Source: a bacterium (GTDB lineage: Bacteria > Hinthialibacterota > Hinthialibacteria > H5-UNCL2). Taken from it: 64,000 bases of DNA. The stretch is from contig JABTUV010000014.1 in NCBI GenBank assembly GCA_015075175.1, forward strand, positions 42,608 through 106,607, read 5' to 3'. This document shows positions 28,781 to 36,871 of the stretch, piece by piece (positions within the stretch are counted from its first letter, which is position 1; each line of letters begins with the position of its first letter). The notes beneath the pieces were generated by a model. The model had not been told where the DNA came from, did no database searches, and saw only the letters and a program-made list of their open reading frames with translations. The position numbers and the translations under genes are program-made.

Positions 28781-29950
28781 TCAGCCCTGTCGGTTTGGGT
28801 TTGTGCAGCTGCTCAGCACTGTCGGGTTCATTTCATGCACGCGGGCGTAGGCGGCGGCCTGTTCCTCGGGGGTTTCGCAGTACGTCACCACTATCAGTTT
28901 CATGCCCGGGCGGGCCAGTTTGGCCAGTTGCTCTTCGATGGTCGCCGGATCGCCGACGATGCGCGCGTTGACGGCGATGCCGGTGCCGGCGAAGGCTTGC
29001 GCGACCGCCTCGGCGTCGTTGGGATCGGGATCGGTCTGGCAGGAGAAGGCTCCGTCGACCATGCGCAGTTTTCCCAGGCTGCGGATGGCCTCCGCCTTGG
29101 CCGACCAGTTGCCGCAGGAGTGAAAGACGGTGCCGTCGAAGGCCTCGCCGACTTTCACCATGGCGGGCGCGGCGAAGGTGAGATACTGCTCGTCGGAGAA
29201 CATGACCACGCAGTCGTCGCTCATGCCGATGCCGGAGAACTCGCGGCTGCTGGCGAAGCCGTGTCCGGGCCAGACCAGCGCGTCGCCGATCAGTTCGCGC
29301 TGCTTCTTGGTGAACTCGATCAAGAGGTCCGCCATGATGGAGAGGAGGCGAGAGAGTCCCTCGGGATCGTCGTACACGCTCATGAAGAAGTTGTTGATCT
29401 CGACGAGGAAGCTGGCGGCGTTCATGGGCGACTGGGTGTCCGTCAAAGACATGGGGAGGCGCCCGCCGGTCTTGTCGAGAAAGTACTCGATCATTTCCAG
29501 GGTATGCCGGCCGATGGGGGTTTGCGCGATGGGGACGGGCTGGCGCTGGAGCGCCTCGGCGACGGTCTTGAAGGGAGCGATCATGCCCGGGGCCTGGCCG
29601 GGAGTCCAATGGTAATCGACGCCGAAGGCGCTGGCGATGGTTCCGATGCCGTACCAGGGTTCCAGGAAGTTGGCGATGTCGGCCGGGTATTCCATGCTGC
29701 GGGCGAGCGCGCCGAGTTGCAGTTCCAGCGACAGTTTCATGTCGCGGCAGCCGTAGGAAAAACATTCCGGCACGCGAAACCGGCGATAGACGGCGACGCC
29801 GGCGTCGCTCCGCCAGAAGGCGCGGTTGCGCTCCAAGAGTTCGGCTTCGTAGTCACGATAGGCGGCGTAATCGAAGCGCTCGGGCGCGATGGGTTGCACC
29901 GCCGTGCCCTGCGCGTCCGCCAGCTTGTAATTGAAACTCCGCTTGCCCAT
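28781..29950 (-). CDS. Uroporphyrinogen decarboxylase (URO-D) family protein
   Basis: 389 residues from the ATG at 29950, which has AGGAGGG five bases upstream (an upstream in-frame ATG at 29971 lies before that site). The fold shows as LELQLGALARSMEYPADIANFLEPWYGIGTIA, then SPMNAASFLVEINNFFMSVYDDPEGLSRLL and VFHSCGNW late in the chain. The last is the HxCG-type metal-ligand region of MtaA/MtbA-like corrinoid methyltransferases rather than true HemE. It likely acts in cobalamin-dependent methyl transfer, substrate unknown. The promoter region is occupied by family E repeats. Confidence 0.85.
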   Translation of the reverse strand: MGKRSFNYKLADAQGTAVQPIAPERFDYAAYRDYEAELLERNRAFWRSDAGVAVYRRFRVPECFSYGCRDMKLSLELQLGALARSMEYPADIANFLEPWYGIGTIASAFGVDYHWTPGQAPGMIAPFKTVAEALQRQPVPIAQTPIGRHTLEMIEYFLDKTGGRLPMSLTDTQSPMNAASFLVEINNFFMSVYDDPEGLSRLLSIMADLLIEFTKKQRELIGDALVWPGHGFASSREFSGIGMSDDCVVMFSDEQYLTFAAPAMVKVGEAFDGTVFHSCGNWSAKAEAIRSLGKLRMVDGAFSCQTDPDPNDAEAVAQAFAGTGIAVNARIVGDPATIEEQLAKLARPGMKLIVVTYCETPEEQAAAYARVHEMNPTVLSSCTNPNRQG

Positions 29951-29985
29951 GCCGTCCCTCCTGGAGTTCAAGCTTCAGCTTGTCT

Positions 29986-30119
29986 TGCCGGCAAACTGAA
30001 GTTTGTACTCCCGGGGTGTTGCCGGCAAACTGAAGTTTGTACTCCCGGGGTGTTGCCGGCAAACTGAAGTTTGTACTCCGGCGCCTTGCCGGCAAACTGA
30101 AGTTTGTACTCCGGCGTGT
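29986..30119. repeat. Repeat family E: four tandem CAAACTGAAGTTTG hairpins
   Basis: Four copies of about 33 bp, each TTGCCGGCAAACTGAAGTTTG followed by TACTCC. The core CAAACT-GA-AGTTTG is a hairpin, and GCCGGC adds a second palindrome. They lie in the divergent gap between the URO-D and cysteine desulfurase genes. Single copies occur at 52770 (inside the S55 peptidase start region) and 60860 (ahead of the BatA-like gene). The remaining 30120-30333 shows a GCGCAGCACGCTGCGC palindrome (30208) and no gene. Confidence 0.9.
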
Positions 30120-30333
30120 TCCGCGCTATCTGCGTCTCCGTGCGAGCCATGTTTCGGATGGTGAGGGAACCCTTGTCGGATTGTCAAGTTCGACGTTGCG
30201 GGATATGGCGCAGCACGCTGCGCAAGTACCGGTGAAATGGCACTGGACAAACGGGCGAGAGATGCTAGGGTTGAAACCTCCCCGACATACGACTGGCGCG
30301 TCTCTCCCGGGCCGAATCAACGAAGGGAGGCTC

Positions 30334-31500
30334 ATGAACGACCGGATTTATCTTGACCACAATGCGACGACTCCGCTGGACCCCGAAGTGCGGGAGGCCA
30401 TGCGGCCGTTTCTGTCGGAGCGTTTCGGCAACCCCAGCAGTATCTATCAGGAAGGCATGGACGCGCGCTACGGGGTGGAAAAGGCGCGGATGCAGGTGGC
30501 CGAGCTCTTAGGCTGCGAGGAAGAGGAGGTCATTTTCACCGGCGGGGGCAGCGAGTCGGACAACGCGGCCATTTTCGGGACGCTGCGGGCGTTGCGGGAG
30601 CGGGGGCGGCACATCATCACGTCGCAGATCGAGCATCCGGCGGTGTTGCGGACTTGCCAGTATCTGGAGAAGTACGAGGGATACAAGGTGGATTATCTGC
30701 CGGTAGACCGCGACGGGCGCGTAGGCGTGGAAGACGTGGCGGCGGCGCTCCGTCCCGACACCGCGCTGGTTACGATCATGCTGGCCAACAACGAGACCGG
30801 GGCGATCCAACCCATTCGGGAGTTGTGCGCGCGGGCGCATGAGCAGGGGGTGCGCTTTCATACGGACGCGGTGCAGGCGGCGGGCAAGGTCCCGCTGTCG
30901 GTCGGCGAGCTGGGCGTGGAGCTGCTTTCGCTGTCCGCGCACAAGTTTCACGGCCCCAAGGGCATGGGGGTATTGTACTGCAAGCGGGGGACGGAGCTGT
31001 TTCCGCTGATTTTCGGCGGCGGCCAGGAGCGGGGACTGCGGGCGGGCACGGAAAACGTGGCGGGAATCGTGGGGACGGGCCATGCGGCGATGCTGGCGCG
31101 GCGTCGGTTGGCGGAGGACGCGGCCCGACTGGGGGAACTACGCGACCTCCTGGAAAACCAGCTTCTGCAACGCGTGCCGGGCGCGCGTGTCTTGGCCGGC
31201 GGCGCGCACCGGTTGCCCAATACCAGCCTGATGACTTTTGCGAACGTGCCCGGGGTGGAACTGGTCGCGGAAATCGACGGGTTGGGCGTGTGCGCCTCCA
31301 GCGGCTCGGCCTGCTCGGCCGGCACGACGAAAGTCTCGCACGTGCTTTCCGCCATGGGAGTGTCGCGCGCGGAGGGCCTCTCCGCGGTGCGATTCTCGCT
31401 GGGCCGGGACAATACGCGGCAGGAGATCGAGCGCGCCGCCGCAGTAGTCGCCGAATGCGTGGAGCGGATGCGCCTGGAGGCCCGCCCGTCGGGCCGCTGA
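30334..31500 (+). CDS. Cysteine desulfurase (NifS/IscS family)
   Basis: 388 residues. A PLP enzyme that removes sulfur from cysteine and delivers it as persulfide for Fe-S cluster or tRNA thiolation. The ATG at 30334 has AAGGGAGG five bases upstream. Motifs: [20 protein letters not shown], the PLP Lys204 in [23 protein letters not shown], and the active-site Cys327 in SSGSACSAG. The SGSACS loop is the NifS/IscS (group I) type. No iscU or iscR follows, so it appears to stand alone ahead of recA, which has its own promoter. Confidence 0.95.
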   Translation: MNDRIYLDHNATTPLDPEVREAMRPFLSERFGNPSSIYQEGMDARYGVEKARMQVAELLGCEEEEVIFTGGGSESDNAAIFGTLRALRERGRHIITSQIEHPAVLRTCQYLEKYEGYKVDYLPVDRDGRVGVEDVAAALRPDTALVTIMLANNETGAIQPIRELCARAHEQGVRFHTDAVQAAGKVPLSVGELGVELLSLSAHKFHGPKGMGVLYCKRGTELFPLIFGGGQERGLRAGTENVAGIVGTGHAAMLARRRLAEDAARLGELRDLLENQLLQRVPGARVLAGGAHRLPNTSLMTFANVPGVELVAEIDGLGVCASSGSACSAGTTKVSHVLSAMGVSRAEGLSAVRFSLGRDNTRQEIERAAAVVAECVERMRLEARPSGR

Positions 31501-31553
31501 CACCTGCCGGACTCAACAACACTCTTCAGTTCTTGATGCCATCCTGGGCCGGC

Positions 31554-31581
31554 TTGACAAGCTTGGGGGGGGTGGTAGCAT
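31554..31581 (+). promoter_or_regulatory. Promoter of recA
   Basis: TTGACA (31554-31559), a 16-base spacer, TAGCAT (31576-31581), 32 bases before the recA start. I see no obvious LexA operator of either the enteric or Bacillus type around it. Confidence 0.6.
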
Positions 31582-31612
31582 CGCCCGAACCCACCTTTTG
31601 GAGGCAATGAGC

Positions 31613-32653
31613 ATGGCGGTCGTGTCCAAGAATGAGCGCGCCAAGGCGCTGGATCAGGCGATATCCCAAATCGAGAAGCAGTTCGGCAAGGGCAGCATCA
31701 TGAAGCTGGGCGAGCAGCCGGTGCAAAAGGTACCGGTGATTTCGACCGGCAGCATCGGGTTGGACATGGCGTTGGGGATCGGGGGCGTACCCAAGGCGCG
31801 GGTGATGGAGATTTTCGGGCCGGAGAGCAGCGGCAAGACGACGCTGGCCTTGCACATCGTGGCGGAGGCGCAGAAGGCGGGGGGAGTGGGGGCGTTCGTG
31901 GACGCCGAGCACGCCTTGGACGTGGGTTACGCGCAGAAGCTGGGCGTCAACATTGATGAGCTGCTGGTTTCGCAGCCTGACAACGGCGAGCAGGCGCTGG
32001 ACATCGCCGAACTGTTGATCCGCAGCAACGCCATCGACGTGATCGTGATCGACTCGGTCGCCGCGCTGGTGCCCCGGGCGGAGATCGAGGGCGAGATGGG
32101 CGACCAGCAGGTGGGACTACAGGCGCGGCTGATGTCCAAGGCGCTGCGCAAACTGACGGGGGCGTTGGCCAAGAGCAACACCTGCGCCATTTTCATCAAC
32201 CAGATCCGGGAGAAGATCGGGGTGATGTTCGGCAATCCCGAGACGACCACGGGCGGGCGGGCGCTGAAGTTCTACGCCAGCGTGCGGTTGGACGTGCGCC
32301 GGATTACCACCATCAAGGAGAAGGGCGAAAGCGTCGGCAACCGCACGCGCGTGAAAGTGGTCAAAAACAAGCTGTCGCCGCCGTTCCGGGAGGCGGAGTT
32401 CGACATCATCTTCGGTCGGGGGATTTCGCGCGAGGGGGAGCTGATCGACATCGGGTCGGAGCTGAAGATCATCAACCGCAGCGGGGCGTGGTTTACGTAT
32501 GGCGACCTGCGGCTGGGGCAGGGCCGCGAGAACGCCAAGCAGTATCTGTTGGAGAATCCCAAGGTATACGACGAGATCGCGGGCAAAGTGCGGGCGGCGC
32601 TGGCGGGCGGTGCGGTGTTGACCAAGGGCGGGGGGAAGGCGGGGGAGGAATAG
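31613..32653 (+). CDS. recA: Recombinase RecA
   Basis: 346 residues, the usual RecA length. It forms the ATP-dependent filament for homologous recombination and the SOS response. Motifs: [10 protein letters not shown], Walker [61 protein letters not shown] (loop L2), and the DNA-binding [17 protein letters not shown]. Three in-frame starts exist (31598 TTG, 31607 ATG, 31613 ATG). GGAGG at 31600-31604 gives the proper eight-base spacing only to 31613 ([11 protein letters not shown]). No frame breaks and no intein. Confidence 0.98.
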   Translation: MAVVSKNERAKALDQAISQIEKQFGKGSIMKLGEQPVQKVPVISTGSIGLDMALGIGGVPKARVMEIFGPESSGKTTLALHIVAEAQKAGGVGAFVDAEHALDVGYAQKLGVNIDELLVSQPDNGEQALDIAELLIRSNAIDVIVIDSVAALVPRAEIEGEMGDQQVGLQARLMSKALRKLTGALAKSNTCAIFINQIREKIGVMFGNPETTTGGRALKFYASVRLDVRRITTIKEKGESVGNRTRVKVVKNKLSPPFREAEFDIIFGRGISREGELIDIGSELKIINRSGAWFTYGDLRLGQGRENAKQYLLENPKVYDEIAGKVRAALAGGAVLTKGGGKAGEE

Positions 32654-32728
32654 GGGCGGATGCGGACGCCAAGGGCAGTTACACGGTCGGGTATAGTTGA
32701 CCATTGAAACGTTGCAGGCAAGGAGAGT

Positions 32729-32950
32729 ATGAATCATGTCATGGGACGATCAGCACCACCGATTTTTCTCTGGAATACTCCCCTTGATTCATCACGACGC
32801 AATGACGCCGTCGTTCGGCCCCTCACGCGAAAGCGCCTTGTTTTCGGCTGGTATGGGGGAGAATTCAACCATCTGGACTGGCTGCTTCCGCTGCTTCCTC
32901 CCTGTCACCATTACTGCGAGCCGTTCGGCGGATCCGGGGCTGTCTTGCGG
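32729..32950 (+). pseudogene. N-terminal fragment of a D12-class DNA adenine methylase
   Basis: The reading frame from 32729 holds RLVFGWYGGEFNHLDWLLP, then PPCHHYCEPFGGSGAVLRR. This is the opening of Dam-like D12-class N6-adenine methyltransferases, with FGWYGGK-like and the SAM-binding EPFxGSGAV motifs. After about 32940 the similarity stops, and the same DNA continues as the start of the IS5-type transposase in another frame. The catalytic DPPY region is absent. It looks like the relic of a methylase gene cut by a transposon. About 41 residues precede the first motif, longer than usual, so the true start is uncertain. Confidence 0.7.
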
Positions 32951-33534
32951 CGGCCGGCCGTGGGCCGACAACCGCAGCGTACCGGAAGGCATCTTATGGG
33001 TGTTGCGCACCGGCGCGCGTTGGAAGGATCTGCCTCCGGAGTTCCCCGGCCCGAGCACGTGCCGGTGTCGCCTGCGCATGTGGGAGGAGCAGGATGTCTG
33101 GCTCAACATCTGGCGTGCCTTCCTGTCGGAGTTGGACGAACGCAAGCAGTTGGAGTGGGCCGAGTGTTTCGCCGACGGAAGTCACGCTGATCGAACCGAC
33201 GTTGAGCAAGATCTCGTTTCTCCGGCCGGGACCGGGGCGGCCTCGGCAATAGCCGGAACGACTCGTGTATGACAAGGCGGGGGACTGCGACGACCTGCGG
33301 GAACGACTGAAACGGCGAGGCATCGAGTTGATTTGTCCGCCCAGAAGGAATCGGAAGAGAGTCACGCAGGATGGCCGGAAGCTGCGGCGCTATCGGAGAC
33401 GCTGGATCGTGAAGCACACCTTCTCTTGGATCAGCAACTTTCGCCGCTTGGTGGTGCGCTACGAGAGGCGTCTTCTCATGTACCAAGCCTTCCTCAACCT
33501 CGCGTGCCCCATGATCACATTAAACCGGTTATGA
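32950..33534 (+). mobile_element. IS5-family transposase remnant, internally deleted
   Basis: One frame reads GGRPWADNRSVPEGILWVLR, TGARWKDLPPEFP and STCRCRLRMWEEQDVW, then FADGSH (first catalytic Asp region). The IS5-type middle domain is missing: the sequence jumps to EVTLIEPTL and then, in a second frame, VYDKAGDCDDLRERLKRRGI, RRYRRRWIVKHTFSWISNF and RRLVVRYERRLLMYQAFLNL. The third catalytic residue, normally Glu in the RW-x-VERTF motif, reads Lys-His (IVKHTF). The N-terminal 20 or so residues are also missing at the junction with the methylase fragment. The element is therefore dead; no clear terminal inverted repeats were found. Confidence 0.8.
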
Positions 33535-33544
33535 CGCCGCTTCC

Positions 33545-33662
33545 AGCGCCGTTTCAAGAAAAGTTGTAGCGCCCCGGTCGTCCTCTCGATACGCCGGAGT
33601 ACCGGCTACTCGAGGACTCGGTTCAAGCTCTCTCGCAACTACTTTCTGCGCAACGGCGCTAG
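33545..33662. mobile_element. MITE-like element, copy 2 (118 bp)
   Basis: Same length as copy 1 (3325-3442) and near identical in the first 80 bases. The right part differs at several positions but keeps the inverted terminus (AACGGCGCTAG). It lies ten bases after the IS5 remnant, but its termini differ from what an IS5 element would need, so the source of its transposase is unknown. Confidence 0.7.
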
Positions 33663-33707
33663 CGCGTCGGGCTCGTAATCGTTATCGCGGATCGACTACT
33701 AGGAACG

Positions 33708-33782
33708 AGTAAGATTAAGAGTAAGATTAAGAGCAAGATTAAGATTAAGATTAAGATTAAGAGTAAGATTAAGATTAGGATT
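33708..33782. repeat. Family D hexamer tract ahead of gatB
   Basis: About 75 bp of AAGATTAAGAGT-type hexamer steps on the plus strand, ending eight bases before the gatB ATG. The run of AGGATTGGGGATTC at its end may serve as the ribosome site. Confidence 0.9.
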
Positions 33783-33790
33783 GGGGATTC

Positions 33791-35215
33791 ATGTCGTACG
33801 AGATCGTCATCGGACTCGAGACCCACACCGAGCTGCACACCCGCAGCAAGGTTTTCTGCCGCTGCGACGCGGGTTTTGGCGGCGAGCCTAACAGCCACGT
33901 CTGTCCGGTCTGTCTCGGGCTGCCGGGAACCCTGCCGGTCCTCAACCGGCGTTCGCTGGAGCTGGCGCTCCTGACCGCGTTGGCGCTGGAATGCGAAATC
34001 CCCGCCCGCTTCCAGTTCGACCGCAAGAATTACTACTATCCCGACCTGCCCAAGAACTACCAGATCAGCCAGGAGTATCAGCCCCTGGGCCGCAACGGCC
34101 GGCTGCTCCTGGTGATGCCGGACGGCCGCGAGAAGAGCGTGCGCATCCACAACGTGCACCTGGAGGAAGACGCCGGCAAATTGCTGCACGAGGGGGGCGG
34201 GGCGCTGGTCGATCTCAACCGCGCGGGGACGTCGCTCTTGGAGATCGTCAGTTATCCCGACATTGCGAGCCTGGCGGAGTTGGACGTGTACATGGCGACG
34301 ATGCGGCAGCTGTTGCGCTACGTGGGCGCCTCGGACTGCAAGATGCAAGAGGGTTCCCTGCGCTTCGAGGTCAACATCTCGCTGCGCCCCGCAGGAGCGA
34401 CGCAACTGGGGACCAAGGTGGAACTCAAGAACATCGGCAGCATGAAGGCGGCCATGCGCGCGGCGGGCTACGAGATCGAGCGCCAGCGGGAGGCGCTGGA
34501 GGCGGGCCGGGAGATCGTGCAGGAGACGCGGCTGTGGGACGAGGAGCGCGGAGTGACCGCCCCCATGCGCAGCAAGGAAGGCGCCAAAGATTATCGCTAC
34601 TTCCCCGAGCCGGATCTCGTGCCCGTCGAGGTGGATGCCGCCTGGCTGGAGGCGTTGCGCCGCTCGCTGCCCGAGCCGGCCACGGCCCGCCGCAGGCGCT
34701 TCGTCGCCCAGTACGGCCTGCCCGACTACGACGCCGGCGTCTTGACCGCCGACCGCCAGGTCGCCGACTGGTTCGAGGCTGCCGTCGCCGGCCGAACCGA
34801 TCAGGCCAAGACCATCTCCAACTGGGTCATGACGCATATCCTGAAAGAGCTGCCCGGCGAAGACGACCGCATCGAGGACCTGAAAGTCAAGCCGGAGCAT
34901 CTCGCCCAATTGGCGGAGCTTGTCTCCTCCGGCGCCATCAGCGGCAACCAGGCCAAGGAGGTGCTGCTTCTTGTGATCGAGAGCGGGCAGCCGCCGGCCG
35001 AGATCGTGGAGGCGCGCGGCATGAAGCAGCTCAGTGACGCCTCGCTCCTGGAAAAGTTCGTCGAGGACGTGATCGCCGCCAATCCCAAGCAGGTCGAGCA
35101 GTATCGCGCCGGCAAGGAGGCGGTGCTGGGCTATCTGGTCGGCCAGGTGATGAAAGCGAGCAAGGGCCAGGCCAATCCCAAGCTGGTCAACGAGCTTTTG
35201 CGCAGCAGACTCTGA
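33791..35215 (+). CDS. gatB: Aspartyl/glutamyl-tRNA amidotransferase subunit B
   Basis: 474 residues, the normal length. GatB binds misacylated Asp-tRNA(Asn) or Glu-tRNA(Gln) and catalyses the phosphorylation/amidation half reaction with ammonia from GatA. Motifs: YEIVIGLETHTELHTRSKVFC, CPVCLGLPGTLPVLN, DRKNYYYPDLPKNYQISQ, HLEEDAGKLLH, VDLNRAGTSLLEIVS and KDYRYFPEPDLVP, then the C-terminal YqeY-like tail. gatA and gatC are not adjacent, so it is a stand-alone gene. The leader is a hexamer repeat tract. No frame breaks. Confidence 0.98.
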   Translation: MSYEIVIGLETHTELHTRSKVFCRCDAGFGGEPNSHVCPVCLGLPGTLPVLNRRSLELALLTALALECEIPARFQFDRKNYYYPDLPKNYQISQEYQPLGRNGRLLLVMPDGREKSVRIHNVHLEEDAGKLLHEGGGALVDLNRAGTSLLEIVSYPDIASLAELDVYMATMRQLLRYVGASDCKMQEGSLRFEVNISLRPAGATQLGTKVELKNIGSMKAAMRAAGYEIERQREALEAGREIVQETRLWDEERGVTAPMRSKEGAKDYRYFPEPDLVPVEVDAAWLEALRRSLPEPATARRRRFVAQYGLPDYDAGVLTADRQVADWFEAAVAGRTDQAKTISNWVMTHILKELPGEDDRIEDLKVKPEHLAQLAELVSSGAISGNQAKEVLLLVIESGQPPAEIVEARGMKQLSDASLLEKFVEDVIAANPKQVEQYRAGKEAVLGYLVGQVMKASKGQANPKLVNELLRSRL

Positions 35216-35292
35216 CTTCTCTCTTAAAAGGGGGGATGGGGGGACAAGGCCCGGGAAGATGGGACCTATGGGACCTATGGGACGCGAGCACC

Positions 35293-35367
35293 GGGGACGG
35301 GCGCCCATTTCCGAAGCTGGTGCGCCGGTTTCATGCGAGCGCTGTGCAAAAATGGGCGGCTGTCCCC
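35293..35367. repeat. Repeat family G, copy 3
   Basis: Left arm GGGGACGGGCGCCCATTTCC, right arm AAAAATGGGCGGCTGTCCCC, between the convergent gatB and DUF4438 genes. Directly upstream are a family L word (AGGGGGGATGGGGGGAC, 35229) and a family K word (GGGACCTATGGGACC, 35262). Confidence 0.8.
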
Positions 35368-35376
35368 TGCCGGCTC

Positions 35377-36276
35377 TTACTTTCGGCGCATCCTGCCGAT
35401 TTTCAGATAGTGGCCGAGGTTGGCCTTGGGGGTGAGGCGGGGCACGAAAGCGCCCTCGCGGCTGGCCAGGATCGTGCACACGCCCGGGCCGTGCCCGGAG
35501 GTCACGCAGTCGCTGTGGACCACGATTCCGATCGACGTGGCCCCGGTGATGTAGCTGCGCCCGTAACTGTGGTCTGCGTCTTCGATGAGGACCACGTCCC
35601 CGAAGCGGATGTCCGCCAGTCCGTACTCCTCGTTGGTCGCTTGGTCGAACATCTGAATGTCGTAATCCCCCGAGTAGCACTGGTTGGCGCCGAGGCCGGA
35701 ACCCATGATTTTGGCGGGCACGATCTTGGCCACGTCTACTTCGATCTTGCCGTCCCTCTGCTCGGACAGGCCGAGTTTGTAGAAGAGCTTGGGGTCCAGG
35801 TTCATCACCTTGATGTCGGGACGGCCCACGATCTGCATGCCCAGGCCCTTGGCGCGGACAAGAATCTTGTCGCCGATGGCCATTCTGTCCAGGTCCTTGT
35901 CGGCGAAGTCGATCATGACGTGCTCGATGCCGCCATGCTTGCCGGTGACGACGCCCTTGGCGCCTTTGGCGTCGCCGGAGATGACGCGCGCGGGATTGCC
36001 GATCTGACAGAGCACGTTGACGCCCTTGTTGATGGCCTGCTGGTCGGGGCTGCTGCCGTAAATCTTCGTAGATACGCAGGGTTCGACGTGGTCCGCCGCC
36101 AGTCCCGTCGCGCGGTCGCCGACCTTGACATTATAGGTGATGCTGCCCACGCCCGGCAGGGCGGGGACGGTACCCGTGTTGGTGATGCGGTAGGGGAAGA
36201 TCGGTCCGCCGGGCGGCGGGGCCACTTCGGTCAGGACGGCCATTTCGACCAGTTGGGTTTCGTTGAGCTTGAGCAT
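35377..36276 (-). CDS. DUF4438 domain protein
   Basis: 299 residues from the ATG at 36276 (AGGGAG six bases upstream; the longer frame to 36372 includes repeat DNA). It opens MLKLNETQLVEMAVLTEVAPPP and has LPGVGSITYNVKVGDRATGLAADHVEPCVS, the signature of DUF4438. It continues with GDAKGAKGVVTGKHGG and DFGDV-like segments (DIRFGDVVLIEDADHSYGRSY), and ends in a basic RMRRK. No signal peptide or membrane helix. The biochemical role of the family is not established, to my knowledge. It is upstream of, and divergent from, the beta-helix cassettes. Confidence 0.85.
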   Translation of the reverse strand: MLKLNETQLVEMAVLTEVAPPPGGPIFPYRITNTGTVPALPGVGSITYNVKVGDRATGLAADHVEPCVSTKIYGSSPDQQAINKGVNVLCQIGNPARVISGDAKGAKGVVTGKHGGIEHVMIDFADKDLDRMAIGDKILVRAKGLGMQIVGRPDIKVMNLDPKLFYKLGLSEQRDGKIEVDVAKIVPAKIMGSGLGANQCYSGDYDIQMFDQATNEEYGLADIRFGDVVLIEDADHSYGRSYITGATSIGIVVHSDCVTSGHGPGVCTILASREGAFVPRLTPKANLGHYLKIGRMRRK

Positions 36277-36385
36277 GAGCGACTCCCTGAAATGATAGTG
36301 ATCGACGCGTGAGCGCGCGCCCGAACGGCAGCGCATCGTGCACCATACCATCCCGGCGGCGTTGTTGTCCAACCCCCCGGACGCT

Positions 36386-36552
36386 TTCTGTCACTCCGCC
36401 CCGTTTCCGTCATTTCGATTCCTTTATGTTATTCCGAATCCTTTCTGTCATTTCGATTCCTTTCTGTCATTTCGACCGAAGGGAGAAATCTTCGCCTCCC
36501 GCCGCACCCCAACACGCGCGGCAGGATTTCTCCCTGCGGTCGAAATGACAGC
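36386..36552. repeat. Family A cluster with partial units
   Basis: Three partial copies that keep only the GTCATTTCGATTCC half, one full direct copy (36459-36490) and one inverted copy (36524-36552). They lie between the divergent DUF4438 and beta-helix genes. The sequence from 36570 to 36670 is AT-rich and likely carries the promoter region. Confidence 0.8.
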
Positions 36553-36669
36553 TTGGCGGTGCGGGTAGCGCATACTAAGTCTTTGATTTGCAATTAGTTA
36601 TAAGCAGTCGCCGGCTTCGTGCGACTTCATTTCGCTGATAAAATTATGTTTCACCCATAAAAATCTTGC

Positions 36670-36699
36670 TTGACAAGGGGGTTTCTCCTGGGGGAGAAT
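36670..36699 (+). promoter_or_regulatory. Promoter of the first beta-helix cassette
   Basis: TTGACA (36670-36675), an 18-base spacer, GAGAAT (36694-36699), giving a leader of about 165 bases. The same TTGACA with a better -10 lies ahead of the second cassette. Confidence 0.55.
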
Positions 36700-36816
36700 C
36701 GGAGCCGTAAAAGTCGTTCCGCAACTGCGCCGCGCCCCTCCCTCTGTTCCCTTCGGTGCAGGCGGGGTGTCGTTTGCGGGGGATGTTTTCGGGAGGTTTG
36801 CGCCCATCGGAAAAAC

Positions 36817-36835
36817 ACGACCCGGTTCGGGTCGT
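36817..36835 (+). other. Hairpin in the leader of the first cassette
   Basis: ACGACCCG, a three-base loop GTT, then CGGGTCGT: an eight-base perfect stem about 20 bases before the ribosome site of the TTG-started gene. No T run follows, so it is not a terminator; it might affect mRNA stability or initiation. Confidence 0.5.
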
Positions 36836-36871
36836 CAAGCAAGACAGCATGTGGAAAAGGAGGTAACCACC

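Noticed and set aside
28619..30067. Long plus-strand open frame over the URO-D gene
   Set aside because: Antisense shadow of a real minus-strand gene; no family motif or ribosome site.
36700..36870. Cyclic-di-GMP or other riboswitch ahead of A1
   Set aside because: Leader length is suitable, but no conserved riboswitch core was found; only one simple hairpin is present.
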